Positions 16,976 to 26,755 are shown, counted from the stretch's first letter. The stretch: DNA of 64,000 bases from Aquimarina spongiae (GCF_900141785.1 NZ_FQYP01000005.1:186001-250000), one strand, 5' to 3'. Notes: a model not told the origin generated them from the letters alone. Program-made: numbers and translations.

Positions 16976-17737
16976 TTAAATTCCTAGTGCTTGCCCTCCA
17001 CCAATTTGAATAGTTTCTGCAGTGATAAATGCGGAATCATCACTCGCTAGAAAAGAAACCACTGAAGCAACATCTTCTGGCTGTCCTAGTCTGCCTAATA
17101 AAATATTGTTTTTCCATGAGGCAAAAACTTCAGGTTTTGTGGATTTAATCTGTGAGTGAAAGGGAGTGTCAATCGTTCCTGGAGATACCGCATTTACTCG
17201 AATTCCGTACTCTGCCAAGTCTTTTGCTAACGCTCTGGTAATAGCATGAACGGCTGCTTTTGAGGTTCCGTAAATTCCTGCACCAGGTCCACCTGCGGTC
17301 CATCCTGCATTAGAAGAATAATTAATAATAGACGCACCTTCAGCTTTCTTTAGGTAAGGAATGGCTGCTCTTGAAGCAAAAAAGGTAGAATCTAGATTCA
17401 GAGCCATTACACCTCTATAGAATTCTGTTGTCATTTCTTCAAATCTGGATCTTCCTCCCAATCCACCTGCATTATTTACCAGGACATTAATTTTACCATA
17501 TTTTTCTCCAATTGCTTTAATATTTGTATTTACAGCCTCCTCATCGGTTACATCAAAACCAAAGTATTCTGCAGTGATCCCTTCAGCTTTAAGCTCGGCA
17601 ACTCTTTCTGCTCCTTTATCATCTTCGATACCGTTTAGAATAACAGTAAATCCATCTTTACCTAGTCTTTTAGCTACGCCGAAACCGATACCACCGGTAG
17701 CTCCGGTTACGATAGCAACTTTTCCGTTTAAGTTCAT
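16976..17737 (-). CDS. SDR oxidoreductase, probable DEH reductase
   Basis: The 253-residue classical short-chain dehydrogenase has the cofactor motif TGATGGIG (residues 11-18), NNAGG, a catalytic Ser in INYSSNAG, YGTSK (Tyr and Lys), and RVNAVSPGTIDTPF. In alginate loci of flavobacteria such an SDR reduces 4-deoxy-L-erythro-5-hexoseulose uronate (DEH) to KDG. The position between an exuronate-type MFS transporter and KdgK/Eda supports that role. Cofactor preference cannot be settled: the N-terminal loop after TGxxxGxG ends in NGIEDDKGAER, with an acidic residue that could favour NADH. Confidence 0.88.
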   Translation of the reverse strand: MNLNGKVAIVTGATGGIGFGVAKRLGKDGFTVILNGIEDDKGAERVAELKAEGITAEYFGFDVTDEEAVNTNIKAIGEKYGKINVLVNNAGGLGGRSRFEEMTTEFYRGVMALNLDSTFFASRAAIPYLKKAEGASIINYSSNAGWTAGGPGAGIYGTSKAAVHAITRALAKDLAEYGIRVNAVSPGTIDTPFHSQIKSTKPEVFASWKNNILLGRLGQPEDVASVVSFLASDDSAFITAETIQIGGGQALGI

Positions 17738-17761
17738 TTTTATAGTTTTATTTTAGTTGTT

Positions 17762-19030
17762 TTATTTTTCTTCTTTTAAGGGTTTTATCTCTTTGATTAG
17801 TACAAAAATTGATAAAACAGATAGTGGTGCTAAAACTGCCAGAATGATAAATGCAGGCGTATATGACACCGTTGTTATTTTGGGAATTACAAAATTCATG
17901 ATGGCTACCGAAATGGCTCCGATAGTACCAGCAAGTCCAGCGAGGGCTCCAACAGATTTACTCTTTAAAAGATCACTGGATAAGGTCTGTATATTACTGA
18001 TCGAAAATTGGAAACCAAATAGCACGATAAATACAAAAGACACAAACTTGATGGGTGTATCTGCAAATAGAATAGCTCCTAGTATGGCCAAGAAAATAAT
18101 TGCTCCTCCTAATGCGATTACCCGCTTTCGTGCTTTGTCTAGACTTAACGACTTCATGAGTCGTTGTACATACCACCCTCCGGCAATACTTCCTATGGCG
18201 GCACCTACGTAAGGGAACCATGCGTAAAGACCAATTTCTTTTACATTAAACCCATATTCTTTATTAAGATAAATCGGCATCCAGAATACAAACAACCACC
18301 AAATGGGTTCTATAAAAAAACGGGAAGCCAATATACCCCATGCTTCTTTAAAGCTTAATATTTTTAGTAGGGGTAACCTTTTTTCTTGTTTACCATCTTC
18401 TTTAGTTGATTCCTGATCAGATAGGATATATTCTTTTTCCTGATCAGTAATCCAAGGATGTTGTTTTGGTTGTTTCTTATTGAAAATCAACCACGGAATG
18501 ATCCATACAAAACCGATAACTCCTATAATGATAAATGTCCATCTCCACCCATAAGCGCCAAACAACTCAGCAATTGTTGGTGCAGCTACTATCGAACCAA
18601 TAGCAGCACCAGCATTAAAAATACCTTGGGCTACAGCTCGCTCTTTGATAGGAAACCATTCTGCATTGTTTTTTACTGCTCCGGGCCAATTTCCGGCTTC
18701 AGAAACTCCTAAAATTCCTCGGTATAAACCTAAAGAGGCTAAACCTCTGGCGAAGAAATGAAGTAAGGAAGCCAGCGACCAGAAAAATATAGATAATACA
18801 AATCCGATTTTGGTTCCTACTTTGTCATAAACCCAACCAGAAATAAACTTACCTGCAGCATAAGTGATCGTAAAAATGTTGATGATCCAGGCATAGTCTT
18901 CTTCAGTTAGCCCCAGATCTTTTTTCATTTCGGGCCACATGATACCTAATGCAGATCGATCTATATAATTGATAATTGTGGCTAGGCAAACCAGGCCAAT
19001 AATCCACCATCGTAATCCTTTAATTTTCAT
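17762..19030 (-). CDS. MFS transporter, hexuronate/ExuT-like (ACS family)
   Basis: The 422-residue inner-membrane protein has 12 predicted helices. It begins WWIIGLVCLATIINYIDRSALGIMWP, the start typical of the anion:cation symporter family (ExuT, GarP), with GWVYDKVGTKIGF between helices 2 and 3 and the SEAGNWPGAVKNNAEWFP signature near residues 105-125. In this setting it likely imports DEH or other unsaturated uronate monomers released in the periplasm. It is the first gene of the MFS-SDR-kdgK-eda operon; a TTGGTT/AACCAA palindrome lies about 93 bases upstream. Confidence 0.9.
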   Translation of the reverse strand: MKIKGLRWWIIGLVCLATIINYIDRSALGIMWPEMKKDLGLTEEDYAWIINIFTITYAAGKFISGWVYDKVGTKIGFVLSIFFWSLASLLHFFARGLASLGLYRGILGVSEAGNWPGAVKNNAEWFPIKERAVAQGIFNAGAAIGSIVAAPTIAELFGAYGWRWTFIIIGVIGFVWIIPWLIFNKKQPKQHPWITDQEKEYILSDQESTKEDGKQEKRLPLLKILSFKEAWGILASRFFIEPIWWLFVFWMPIYLNKEYGFNVKEIGLYAWFPYVGAAIGSIAGGWYVQRLMKSLSLDKARKRVIALGGAIIFLAILGAILFADTPIKFVSFVFIVLFGFQFSISNIQTLSSDLLKSKSVGALAGLAGTIGAISVAIMNFVIPKITTVSYTPAFIILAVLAPLSVLSIFVLIKEIKPLKEEK

Positions 19031-19122
19031 AGTCTATTTTGGTTCTAGATAGGGTAAAAGAGGTTCTTAGTGATACTCCGATTACCGTAACAGTTTGTAA
19101 AACCATTGTTGAAATTGAATAC

Positions 19123-19139
19123 TTGGTTGTAATAACCAA
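19123..19139 (-). promoter_or_regulatory. possible operator of the MFS operon
   Basis: TTGGTT and AACCAA (19123-19128, 19134-19139) are separated by GTAAT. The half-sites match the TGGTT/AACCA halves of the other PUL palindromes but the spacing is wider, so this is a weaker candidate site for the FadR-type regulators. Confidence 0.35.
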
Positions 19140-19196
19140 CACATTCGGTTGAATGATTTTAAGAGTGTTATGTTTGTTAATTAGTGCTTTACGTTT

Positions 19197-19895
19197 TTAT
19201 TGATTATAGCAGTATTGATATAAAATTTTAAAATGCGCTTTCATCTTTTCTTTAGCTAGTTTAGGGTCCTGAGAGCGGATAGCTGCATAAATATCAGTAT
19301 GCTCTTGTATCCCTAAAAAAGCTTGGTTTTTATCACATACGTGATACTTCTCAAAATTGGTGATGATTCCTGGCGTTATAATAAGCATGAACGTATTCAT
19401 CGAACTGTTTCTACTGGCTTTTGCAATAGCAAGATGAAATAGTAAATCTTCTTGTACGGCATCTTCACCATTGATTACCTTTTCAGAATAGGCATCTAGT
19501 GCTTCTTTAATTGCTTGTAAATCTTCTTCAGTTCTTCGTATGGCTGCTAATTGGGCCGTTTTTAGTTCTAAAAGAATTCTGGTTTCTACCAAAGATTTAA
19601 AATCAGGTTCTTCTAGCCGCAGAATATCTTCTATCATTCCATTAAGTGCTGTAATACCAATATTGGCTACAAATGTGCCACTTTGTGGAATGGATTCCAG
19701 AAGTCCATAAAACTCCAGTTTTTGAATCGCTTCACGGATGTTTCCTCTACTTACTTCAAACTTTTCAGATAAAGTTCTTTCTGAAGGAAGTTTATCACCA
19801 GGCTCTAAATTTTTGTGGTTAATCAAATCGCGAATTGCAGAAATGATCTTTTTCTGAATGTCGTGATTTTCATTATTTAAAATTTCTAATTTCAT
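19197..19895 (-). CDS. GntR/FadR-type transcriptional regulator (PUL regulator 1)
   Basis: The 232-residue protein has an N-terminal winged helix (PGDKLPSERTLSEKFEVSR, then REAIQKLEFYGLLESIPQSGTFV) and a C-terminal all-helical FCD ligand domain. That domain has the metal-site pattern of acidic residue and His in EEDLLFHLAIAKAS-like sequence, then His in IQEHTDIYAAI and KAHFKILYQ. A clear paralogue is encoded at 32271-32984. A double palindrome at 19920-19942 overlaps its own promoter, suggesting autorepression. The effector is probably an alginate breakdown product such as DEH or KDG (inference). Confidence 0.9.
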   Translation of the reverse strand: MKLEILNNENHDIQKKIISAIRDLINHKNLEPGDKLPSERTLSEKFEVSRGNIREAIQKLEFYGLLESIPQSGTFVANIGITALNGMIEDILRLEEPDFKSLVETRILLELKTAQLAAIRRTEEDLQAIKEALDAYSEKVINGEDAVQEDLLFHLAIAKASRNSSMNTFMLIITPGIITNFEKYHVCDKNQAFLGIQEHTDIYAAIRSQDPKLAKEKMKAHFKILYQYCYNQ

Positions 19896-19919
19896 AGTTC
19901 AAATGAGTGTTGAGAAAAC

Positions 19920-19970
19920 TGGTTAACCAGATTGGTTATCCAAATTTATAAAATTATCAAATACTACAAA
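19920..19970 (-). promoter_or_regulatory. promoter and double operator of PUL regulator 1
   Basis: Two 10-bp palindromes of type TGGNNNNCCA (TGGTTAACCA at 19920-19929, TGGTTATCCA at 19933-19942) are spaced exactly 13 bases apart. On the minus strand CAAATTTA (19941-19948) reads as a TAnnTTTG -7 element, and CAAA at 19967-19970 gives a TTTG -33 element 18 bases away. The operator therefore covers the -7 box and RNA start, as expected for repression. Confidence 0.65.
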
Positions 19971-20013
19971 AGCATATCTATCATCAATATTATTTTTTTT
20001 CTGAAATAACTAT

Positions 20014-20055
20014 CCGGGTTTATTATCCAAGGATAGTACTGGGTAATAAACCCGG
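20014..20055 (-). terminator. long inverted repeat downstream of the PL7/SusCD operon
   Basis: CCGGGTTTATTATCC (20014-20028) pairs with GGGTAATAAACCCGG (20041-20055), 15 pairs including one wobble, with a 12-base loop. It lies about 60 bases after the PL7 stop on the minus strand. No T-run follows on that strand, so it could end or protect the 3' end of the transcript rather than be a standard intrinsic terminator. Confidence 0.5.
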
Positions 20056-20115
20056 TGTTATGGCTATCTCAAAAAACTGTTCTCATACGGTTGTGGTTTC
20101 TAGTTGGTTTACTGG

Positions 20116-21018
20116 TTAATGAGAAACTTCTAGGTCATAAAATTTAACTTTGGCAAAAGCTTTTGGAGTTTTGGTGGCTAGGTAATTTCCAGCTTTGAAA
20201 TAGTTTTCAAAAACTCCCCATCTTTTCATATCGTATCCTCTATACACTTTGCGGTATTTGTCATTAAGGATCACCTCCATTTTACCTTCGGAGGCTATGA
20301 TTTCGACGGTAAATTTTTCGAAACCAACCTTCTTTGGGAAATTATACCCTTCATCATCTCCCCAGGCATCTTTACGCAGTACTTCCTTATCTGTAGCATC
20401 AGGATTTTTTAAGAATTTTGATTTTAATCTAATTCTACCATTATTCCAGTATACTTTCATAATAGGAGGGGCGTCATTATCTTTTTTTCCAATTAATTCT
20501 TTCTGTTCATTAGATAATCTACCGTGAATCTGTAGCACAATTACTTTATCGTGCTTCCCTTTTTTGTTTTTCGAAATCTCATCGATTGCAATAGTAGCTT
20601 TCATTCTACCCCCATCCTTAAAACTCCAATTCACATTGTTTTTACCAGGAACAAGCTGTTCTCTGAGTTCACATCGAGAATATTTGGTGTTTGTAGTGGT
20701 TGCACCTGGTGTTGCATAAAACACCAGGGAACCATCTTTGGGGTCATCATACATATACTTTTGTAAAGTAGGATGATTTGCGTAATCCAAAATTTCAGGA
20801 GGAGAAACGTTAATTGGTTTTGGGCTGCCTATTGGCAACGTAACTTTCCAATGACTCAAATCTATTTTGCCAGATTGTGCTGTCTCTTCTTTATTTCCTT
20901 CTGATTCTTCCATAGTACTAGCCTCTGCAACGCTGCCATTTTGTGCTTGACAGGCAGCGCTTGCAGATAGACTTAGTGCTATCAAAAATGAGAATATGTT
21001 ATTTTGAATGATTTTCAT
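20116..21018 (-). CDS. PL7 family alginate lyase, lipoprotein
   Basis: The 300-residue precursor has a lipoprotein-like signal (FSFLIALSLSASAAC, lipobox Cys near residue 23). The single PL7 domain shows all three signatures: the Arg-containing SRCELREQ, VLQIHGR (catalytic His) and YFKAGNYLAT (catalytic Tyr). The QIH form is usually linked to action on guluronate-containing linkages. A short acidic, Ser/Glu-rich linker follows the lipid anchor. It is the last gene of the susC-susD-PKD-PL7 operon and would act at the cell surface or periplasm to produce oligosaccharides for import. Confidence 0.93.
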   Translation of the reverse strand: MKIIQNNIFSFLIALSLSASAACQAQNGSVAEASTMEESEGNKEETAQSGKIDLSHWKVTLPIGSPKPINVSPPEILDYANHPTLQKYMYDDPKDGSLVFYATPGATTTNTKYSRCELREQLVPGKNNVNWSFKDGGRMKATIAIDEISKNKKGKHDKVIVLQIHGRLSNEQKELIGKKDNDAPPIMKVYWNNGRIRLKSKFLKNPDATDKEVLRKDAWGDDEGYNFPKKVGFEKFTVEIIASEGKMEVILNDKYRKVYRGYDMKRWGVFENYFKAGNYLATKTPKAFAKVKFYDLEVSH

Positions 21019-21026
21019 TTTCTCAA

Positions 21027-22034
21027 TTAGTTATTAATTGCTGTAATGGTTACAGAATCTAAACGTACTTCTTCATCACCGCTAGAGTAACCGTATAGTG
21101 CAAAGTCAGCAGGGTCTTCAGGTCCAGAGTTACCGATACCGCGTATAAATAACGCTACGCTATCATTGGCTCCTGAGTTAAAGAAGAAAGTAAATAAACG
21201 ATACTCTGATGTATCAGGATTATCTACAGTTTCTAATAATAGATTGTTAGCTGCGTCTTCGATCTGAGCGATTGAAGTATAACCAAAACCATCCTGTGGA
21301 ATCTCCACCGTATCTGCATAAGTAGTAGGAGTATATCCATCTACGTAGCCTTCTCCAGCTAGTACTCTTACTTCTAATTGAGTAGGTAGATCTCCAGCTT
21401 GATCAGATTCGAAACGAATAGGGATTTCGATTCTATAATCTGAATTTGGAGTTACGGCAAATTCTTGATACGCGTGATCTGGTTCTGCATTATCTAACTT
21501 GATGACATCAGAACCGTTACCGCTACTAGACTCACCTTGCTCCCCAACACTTCTGTTGATCCATCCAGAACAGGTACAATCCGATCCTGAAGATTTTGGC
21601 AGTCTGTCAAAATCGGGGTTGAGTATTACAGGATCTGGCACATCCGGCACATCTGGCTCGATTAACTCTATAGTTTCAGAGTAGGTAGAGGTTTGTCCTA
21701 ATGCGTCAGAAACTGTTAAGGTAACAGTAAAAGAACCTTCTCCTGGGTAAACATTTACTGGGTCTATTTCTGTAGAGGTATTCCCATCACCCAAATCCCA
21801 ACTATAAGAAGTTGCATTATCAGATTGATTGGCAAAAGTTACCCTTGTAAAAGTCTCAATTTCAACTCCATTCGTAAATGTGAAGAATGCCGTTGGAGGT
21901 GTCTCATCTGCGATGGAGTTTTCTTCAGGTAATTCGTCTATAAACTCACAAGAGGCAAATACCGTAGCAAAAACCAGAAGCAGCGCTATGCTGGCTTTTG
22001 AAAGTATTTGATTGTTTAAAATTATTTTCTTCAT
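21027..22034 (-). CDS. PKD-domain lipoprotein, probable surface glycan-binding protein
   Basis: The 335-residue protein has a type II signal (IALLLVFATVFASC, lipobox FASC). A PKD domain follows (about residues 48-130: PPTAFFTF, then SYSWDLGDGNTSTEIDP and GSFTVTLTVSDALG). The C-terminal part of about 200 residues starts ILNPDFD and contains SDCTCSGW, and looks like a beta-sandwich carbohydrate-binding module. Placement directly after susD, where PULs encode SusE/F-like proteins, suggests a surface alginate-binding role. No catalytic motif is evident. The C-terminal domain family is not one I can name with certainty. Confidence 0.75.
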   Translation of the reverse strand: MKKIILNNQILSKASIALLLVFATVFASCEFIDELPEENSIADETPPTAFFTFTNGVEIETFTRVTFANQSDNATSYSWDLGDGNTSTEIDPVNVYPGEGSFTVTLTVSDALGQTSTYSETIELIEPDVPDVPDPVILNPDFDRLPKSSGSDCTCSGWINRSVGEQGESSSGNGSDVIKLDNAEPDHAYQEFAVTPNSDYRIEIPIRFESDQAGDLPTQLEVRVLAGEGYVDGYTPTTYADTVEIPQDGFGYTSIAQIEDAANNLLLETVDNPDTSEYRLFTFFFNSGANDSVALFIRGIGNSGPEDPADFALYGYSSGDEEVRLDSVTITAINN

Positions 22035-22051
22035 AACGTTATGTTTTAACT

Positions 22052-23485
22052 TTAGTATCCTGGGTTTTGTGTTAGCAATCCTTGACTAATAGAAATCTCT
22101 GCTCCAGGAATTGGCAGTAGTAGATCTGTAGCTTGAAATTCAAAACTATTTGCTGCAGAAAAAGCAGACAAAACATCTTGCGCCACTCCGAAACGTTTCA
22201 AATCAAGAAAACGATGATTCTCGAAAGCTAACTCTACACGTCTTTCATCCATTAATGCTTGCTTGGTAATATTGGTTACAGGATCCATGATACCGGCTCT
22301 TTGTCGTACTGCCTGGAAAGAAGCAATTGCCGCAGGAGCACTAGTTTCTAGACCACCAGCCATAATCGCTTCGACATGAAGTAATAATACATCTGCATAT
22401 CGGGTTACTATCCAATCATTACCAGCAATTCTAGGGTTAGCCGGTGCCGTAGTAACTCCGACAGTTTCATCTACAATAGGAAGGAATTTTACGGTTTGAA
22501 ACAACCCTGGATTTCCTGGGTCTTCTCTAAATGTAAATTGTCCTCTATTTCCTCCAAAATTGTTGAAAGCTTCAACTAACTCGGCAGTTGCATAATTTGA
22601 ACCGGTACCGCGACCTACAGCATCCAAAAATTCTGCAGAAAACCCTTGGCTGTCATTTACAATGGTATCATCAAAACCAATAGAGAATACTGTTTCATCA
22701 TTAGCTTCGTTATAAAATATATCTAAGAAATTAGGTTCTAGACTATAGTCGCCACTAGCAATCACGTCTTCTAATAAACGCTGTGCTTCCAGGTAATTGG
22801 TTCCTAGAGTTAAGTATACTTTTGCAAGAAAAGTTTGTGCAGCGGCTTTTGACGCTCTAGTTCTAAAGCTATTATCTAAATCACTAGCAACTGCAAACTG
22901 AAGATCACTTACAATTAGTTCGTAAACTAAACTCTCATCCACTCGGGTAAAAGCAATTTCTGTTTCCTGTGGACCAATTACTCTATCCACTAGAGGAACA
23001 TCTCCATAAAAACGAACCAGATTAAAGTATGCATATGCTCTAAGAAAACGAGCTTCTGCTTCAAATCTATTGGCATTTTCTTCAGATGCATTTTCTAGAT
23101 TTTCTAGTACCAGATTTGCTCTAAAAATGATATTGTACATACTTCGGTAATAGGTGATTACCGCAGCAGTTTCTGGAGTTACTGTAAAAGTTTCAAAGTC
23201 AAAACCTTGAGGAGATCCACTTTTGGTTCTGGAATTGTCACTTAGCGTTTCTGCCATTTGGTATTCTATCTGTATCGCTAAATGTGGATTGTTAAAACCG
23301 CCATCGCCTTCTAATGGATTACTACCTTGTAAACCATCATATATGTTGATGATTCCTGCTGTTATTTCATCATCATCATTAAAGAAATTATCAACGGTAG
23401 TCGCCGATTCTGGCACGGTGTCTAAATCACATGACCATAAACAAGCGGCCAGGCAAAACAATGAATATATTTTTATTAGTTTCAT
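22052..23485 (-). CDS. SusD/RagB-family glycan-binding lipoprotein
   Basis: This is the surface partner of the SusC transporter, capping it and binding alginate oligosaccharides. From the start at 23485 the 477-residue precursor has signal KLIKIYSLFCLAACLWSC with a lipid-anchor Cys. An in-frame ATG at 23518 would add 11 residues before the signal and overlap susC, so the internal start is preferred. The SusD fold is recognised from the N-terminal helix segment (ITAGIINIYDGLQG), the TPR region with EARFLRAYAYFNLVRFYGDVPL, and the C-terminal DERRVELAFENHRFLDLKRFG followed by LLPIPGAEI and NPGY. Confidence 0.95.
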   Translation of the reverse strand: MKLIKIYSLFCLAACLWSCDLDTVPESATTVDNFFNDDDEITAGIINIYDGLQGSNPLEGDGGFNNPHLAIQIEYQMAETLSDNSRTKSGSPQGFDFETFTVTPETAAVITYYRSMYNIIFRANLVLENLENASEENANRFEAEARFLRAYAYFNLVRFYGDVPLVDRVIGPQETEIAFTRVDESLVYELIVSDLQFAVASDLDNSFRTRASKAAAQTFLAKVYLTLGTNYLEAQRLLEDVIASGDYSLEPNFLDIFYNEANDETVFSIGFDDTIVNDSQGFSAEFLDAVGRGTGSNYATAELVEAFNNFGGNRGQFTFREDPGNPGLFQTVKFLPIVDETVGVTTAPANPRIAGNDWIVTRYADVLLLHVEAIMAGGLETSAPAAIASFQAVRQRAGIMDPVTNITKQALMDERRVELAFENHRFLDLKRFGVAQDVLSAFSAANSFEFQATDLLLPIPGAEISISQGLLTQNPGY

Positions 23486-23504
23486 AAGTCTTGTTTTAGG
23501 GATG

Positions 23505-26500
23505 TTAAAATTCAACATTTACACCTAGTGTTATAGTTTGTTGTATTGGCGTACCACCTCTTTGATAACCAAAGGTAAGTGGTGTTAGCTCTCGAACATG
23601 TTCTGGATTCCAACCTGTATAATCATCAGCTGTGATGAATAGTAAGTTTTGACCAGTAGCATATAGTCTAAGACTAGATAAATTCAAATTATCAAGCACC
23701 TGATCTGGGAAATTGAATCCTAAACTTACCGTACGTAGCGCCACGTAACCAGCATTTTGTACCAGCTGACTAGTGAATATACGCTGTACCAAAAATTCTT
23801 GATCTGGTGTGATAGATCGATCAAAATCTACCGTATTACTATTGAAGAAATCAAAAATGTATTGATCTCCCAGGTTATATGTTTTTGCCCCGTGACTACC
23901 TTGGAAAAGGAAACTAAAATCTACATTTCCAATTTGAATATCGTTACCAAAACTCCAGATTAGGTCTGGATAGGGGTCACCCAAAATAGTTTTATCATCT
24001 TCATCGATTAGACCATCACCATTTAAATCTTTTGCGTAGGCAAATTGCGTTCTATTTCCGACTTGTCTAAATGGATCATTTAGAAATTCGAAAGCAATGT
24101 CTCTATCAAATACATACCCATAGAATGAAGAAATCGGTTGACCTTCAAGGTTAATCCATTCTACCAAACGGCTACCATCATTAGTATTTACTACCTGCCC
24201 GTTTGAATCTCCAAAATCCACTAAAGTATTCTTGTTAAAAGATCCTATTAAGGAGGCAGACCATTTAAATTTTTCTCTATTAATAAATCGAGTTCTTAAT
24301 TCGACCTCTACACCTTCATTTTCAACTGTTCCTAAGTTTACAAGTGCCGATGTGAAACCAGTAGTTCCAGAAACCGGATTGTCCAGTAGTAACTCATCAC
24401 TAGTTCTTTTATAATAATCTACAGAACCAGAAATAGCATTATTAAAGAAACCAAAGTCAACTCCTGGGTTAATTTCTTCAGATCTTTCCCATTGTAGTAA
24501 TGCATTAGGGATATTAACCGGATTAAAACCATTGGTTATAGCTCCGTCGATTACTGCACTAGAAGGCTCCAATAATGCAAGGGAAGGGTAGTTCTCGGTT
24601 AAGAAATCTCCATTAAGATCGTTAGTACCTGTAACCCCATAACTTACTCTGAATTTAAGTTGGTTGATCCATTCCACATTTTCCATAAATGCTTCATTAG
24701 ATACTACCCAACCAGCAGATACCGCAGGGAAGTTACCGTATTTAGTGTCTTGTCCAAAAATTGAACTTCCATCACGACGGATACTTGCATTAAATAAGTA
24801 CTTGTCGTCATAAGAGTAAATTACACGACCTAAAAAGGCGTTCAAAAAGTTTTCATATTCAAAAGCAGTGGCATCGTTAATAATAGATCCTCCACCAACA
24901 TTTGGAATTAAGTCTGAGGTAAATCCACTAGCTTCAATCTGTGACTCTTCGAAAAATCTGTTTTCCAAAGAAATACCTGCGATAGCACTAATCTTATGCT
25001 TTCCTATGTTTTTGTTAAAACTTAAGATATTGTCAGAAATTAAAGCATATCGACTGCGTGTGTCATAAGATGCCGTTGCAGCTGCTGCTCCATTTCTGGT
25101 ATTGTTCACCCCACGATAATCGGTGTTAATTCTATTTTCATAAGTGGCAGTAAACGTAGATTTAAAGCTTAAATCATCTGTAAACTTATAATCTGCATAT
25201 AAGTTTCCGAAGAAATTATATCGGTTTTCAAAACGTTGACGCTCTAATAGCTTGGCTAAAGGATTGATATTACTGGTGTTACTAATATCTACACCACTGG
25301 TTACAGGAACTCCTTGAAAGTTCCCAGCTCCGTCAAAAATACTAGTTGCTCCAGTTGGGTATTCGAAATCGTCAAACATTCTTTGCAGAACGTAATCTCC
25401 AATTTGTGCATCAGCAAATCGACCACCATCACGTACTCTGTTTACAAAGTTAATGTTGGTTTCATCCAGTCGAGAAGGGACCCATGACGGTTGTCTAACC
25501 ACGTCATAAAGTCCGGTAGCACTAAATCTTCTTCGTTTTGAGTAAGATGGAGAAAAACTAGCTCCTATTTTAAAGTTGTCCGTAACTTTTGTACTTACCT
25601 TAAGTTGTGCTTGATATCTCTCAAAACTATCGGTTAGTAATACTCCATCATCCGAAACATAACTTAAGTTTACGTTGTATTTGGTTTTTTTACTACCACC
25701 TCTTACACTAAAACTGTGACTTTGAATTACACCTCCATCCAGGATAATATCTTGCCAGTCGTTATCAGCGTTGATGAGTTGTCTAAATTGACTTCCTAAA
25801 GAAAGCCCGCCAGTGATTCGACGTTCTCTGTCTAACTCAGCTTGAAAATCGATATCGTAGGCATCACTTCTTCTTCCTTCTTTAATCCCAGTAAACGTAT
25901 TATAGGTAAAACGGGCTTTTCCTTCTTTACCTTGTTTTGTGGTAATCTGAATAACTCCATTAGATCCTCTCGAACCAAAAATAGAAGCAGAAGCAGCATC
26001 TTTCAGTACTTCAAAAGACTCTACGTTATTCATGTCGATATTAGTCAAAAAATCAGAATCCACCACGGCCCCGTCTACAACAACTAGTGGTCCGTTGTTT
26101 GATGTGATCGATCCCACACCTCGAATTCTAATGGTAGGAGCAGAACCTGCTTCCCCTTCAGAGTTTCTGATGTTTACCCCAGAAACCTGACCAATTAATG
26201 CTTCGTCAACCCTGGATACTGCAATTTGATCCAGATCTTCATTAACAACTTTGGAAATAGCCCCGGTTAGTAATGATTTCTTTTGTGTTCCATATCCGAT
26301 TACTACAACCTGTTCGAGTTCTGCCGCATCTTCCTGTAGTACTATATTTAGTGTTGTTTGATCAGAAATGATTACTGTTTGAGTTACATATCCGATATAC
26401 GAAAATTGTAATACGTCTTTTTCTTTGACCTGTATCTGATAATTACCATCAAAATCTGTAGAGGCCCCTGTATTTGTATTTGTGATGATCACATTTACTC

Positions 26501-26621
26501 CTGGTATAGGTAATCCCTTTTCATCGCTGACTCTACCAGATAATAAATAGCTCTCCTGGGCCAAGAGTGGTATTTGTGATAAGACCAGGACAATAAAAAT
26601 TAGTTTGATTTTAAAATTCAT
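23505..26621 (-). CDS. SusC/RagA-family TonB-dependent outer-membrane transporter
   Basis: The 1038-residue precursor has a signal peptide ending LLAQ, then a carboxypeptidase-regulatory-like domain (SGRVSDEKGLPIPGVNVII). A plug domain follows (VVVIGYGTQKKSLLTGAISK through IRIRGVGSI and IFGSRGSNGVIQITTKQG), and then a 22-strand-type barrel ending in GVNVEF. A DLNGDGLIDEDD calcium-type loop is present, as usual for the family. It would import alginate oligosaccharides with SusD. The mRNA has a long leader: the predicted minus-strand start point is near 26956, about 335 bases upstream of the ATG, and a probable small RNA is encoded opposite this leader. Confidence 0.95.
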   Translation of the reverse strand: MNFKIKLIFIVLVLSQIPLLAQESYLLSGRVSDEKGLPIPGVNVIITNTNTGASTDFDGNYQIQVKEKDVLQFSYIGYVTQTVIISDQTTLNIVLQEDAAELEQVVVIGYGTQKKSLLTGAISKVVNEDLDQIAVSRVDEALIGQVSGVNIRNSEGEAGSAPTIRIRGVGSITSNNGPLVVVDGAVVDSDFLTNIDMNNVESFEVLKDAASASIFGSRGSNGVIQITTKQGKEGKARFTYNTFTGIKEGRRSDAYDIDFQAELDRERRITGGLSLGSQFRQLINADNDWQDIILDGGVIQSHSFSVRGGSKKTKYNVNLSYVSDDGVLLTDSFERYQAQLKVSTKVTDNFKIGASFSPSYSKRRRFSATGLYDVVRQPSWVPSRLDETNINFVNRVRDGGRFADAQIGDYVLQRMFDDFEYPTGATSIFDGAGNFQGVPVTSGVDISNTSNINPLAKLLERQRFENRYNFFGNLYADYKFTDDLSFKSTFTATYENRINTDYRGVNNTRNGAAAATASYDTRSRYALISDNILSFNKNIGKHKISAIAGISLENRFFEESQIEASGFTSDLIPNVGGGSIINDATAFEYENFLNAFLGRVIYSYDDKYLFNASIRRDGSSIFGQDTKYGNFPAVSAGWVVSNEAFMENVEWINQLKFRVSYGVTGTNDLNGDFLTENYPSLALLEPSSAVIDGAITNGFNPVNIPNALLQWERSEEINPGVDFGFFNNAISGSVDYYKRTSDELLLDNPVSGTTGFTSALVNLGTVENEGVEVELRTRFINREKFKWSASLIGSFNKNTLVDFGDSNGQVVNTNDGSRLVEWINLEGQPISSFYGYVFDRDIAFEFLNDPFRQVGNRTQFAYAKDLNGDGLIDEDDKTILGDPYPDLIWSFGNDIQIGNVDFSFLFQGSHGAKTYNLGDQYIFDFFNSNTVDFDRSITPDQEFLVQRIFTSQLVQNAGYVALRTVSLGFNFPDQVLDNLNLSSLRLYATGQNLLFITADDYTGWNPEHVRELTPLTFGYQRGGTPIQQTITLGVNVEF

Positions 26622-26755
26622 TTTAAATATGTTATGTTTCTACAATGAGAGGGATATCGGTAAGGATATCCTAATGAAGAATAATAAAGAAGATGTATTT
26701 CCTAATTCCCCTTTGTACTAATCACATAGCTCAAACATAATTGTTAAAATTTTTG

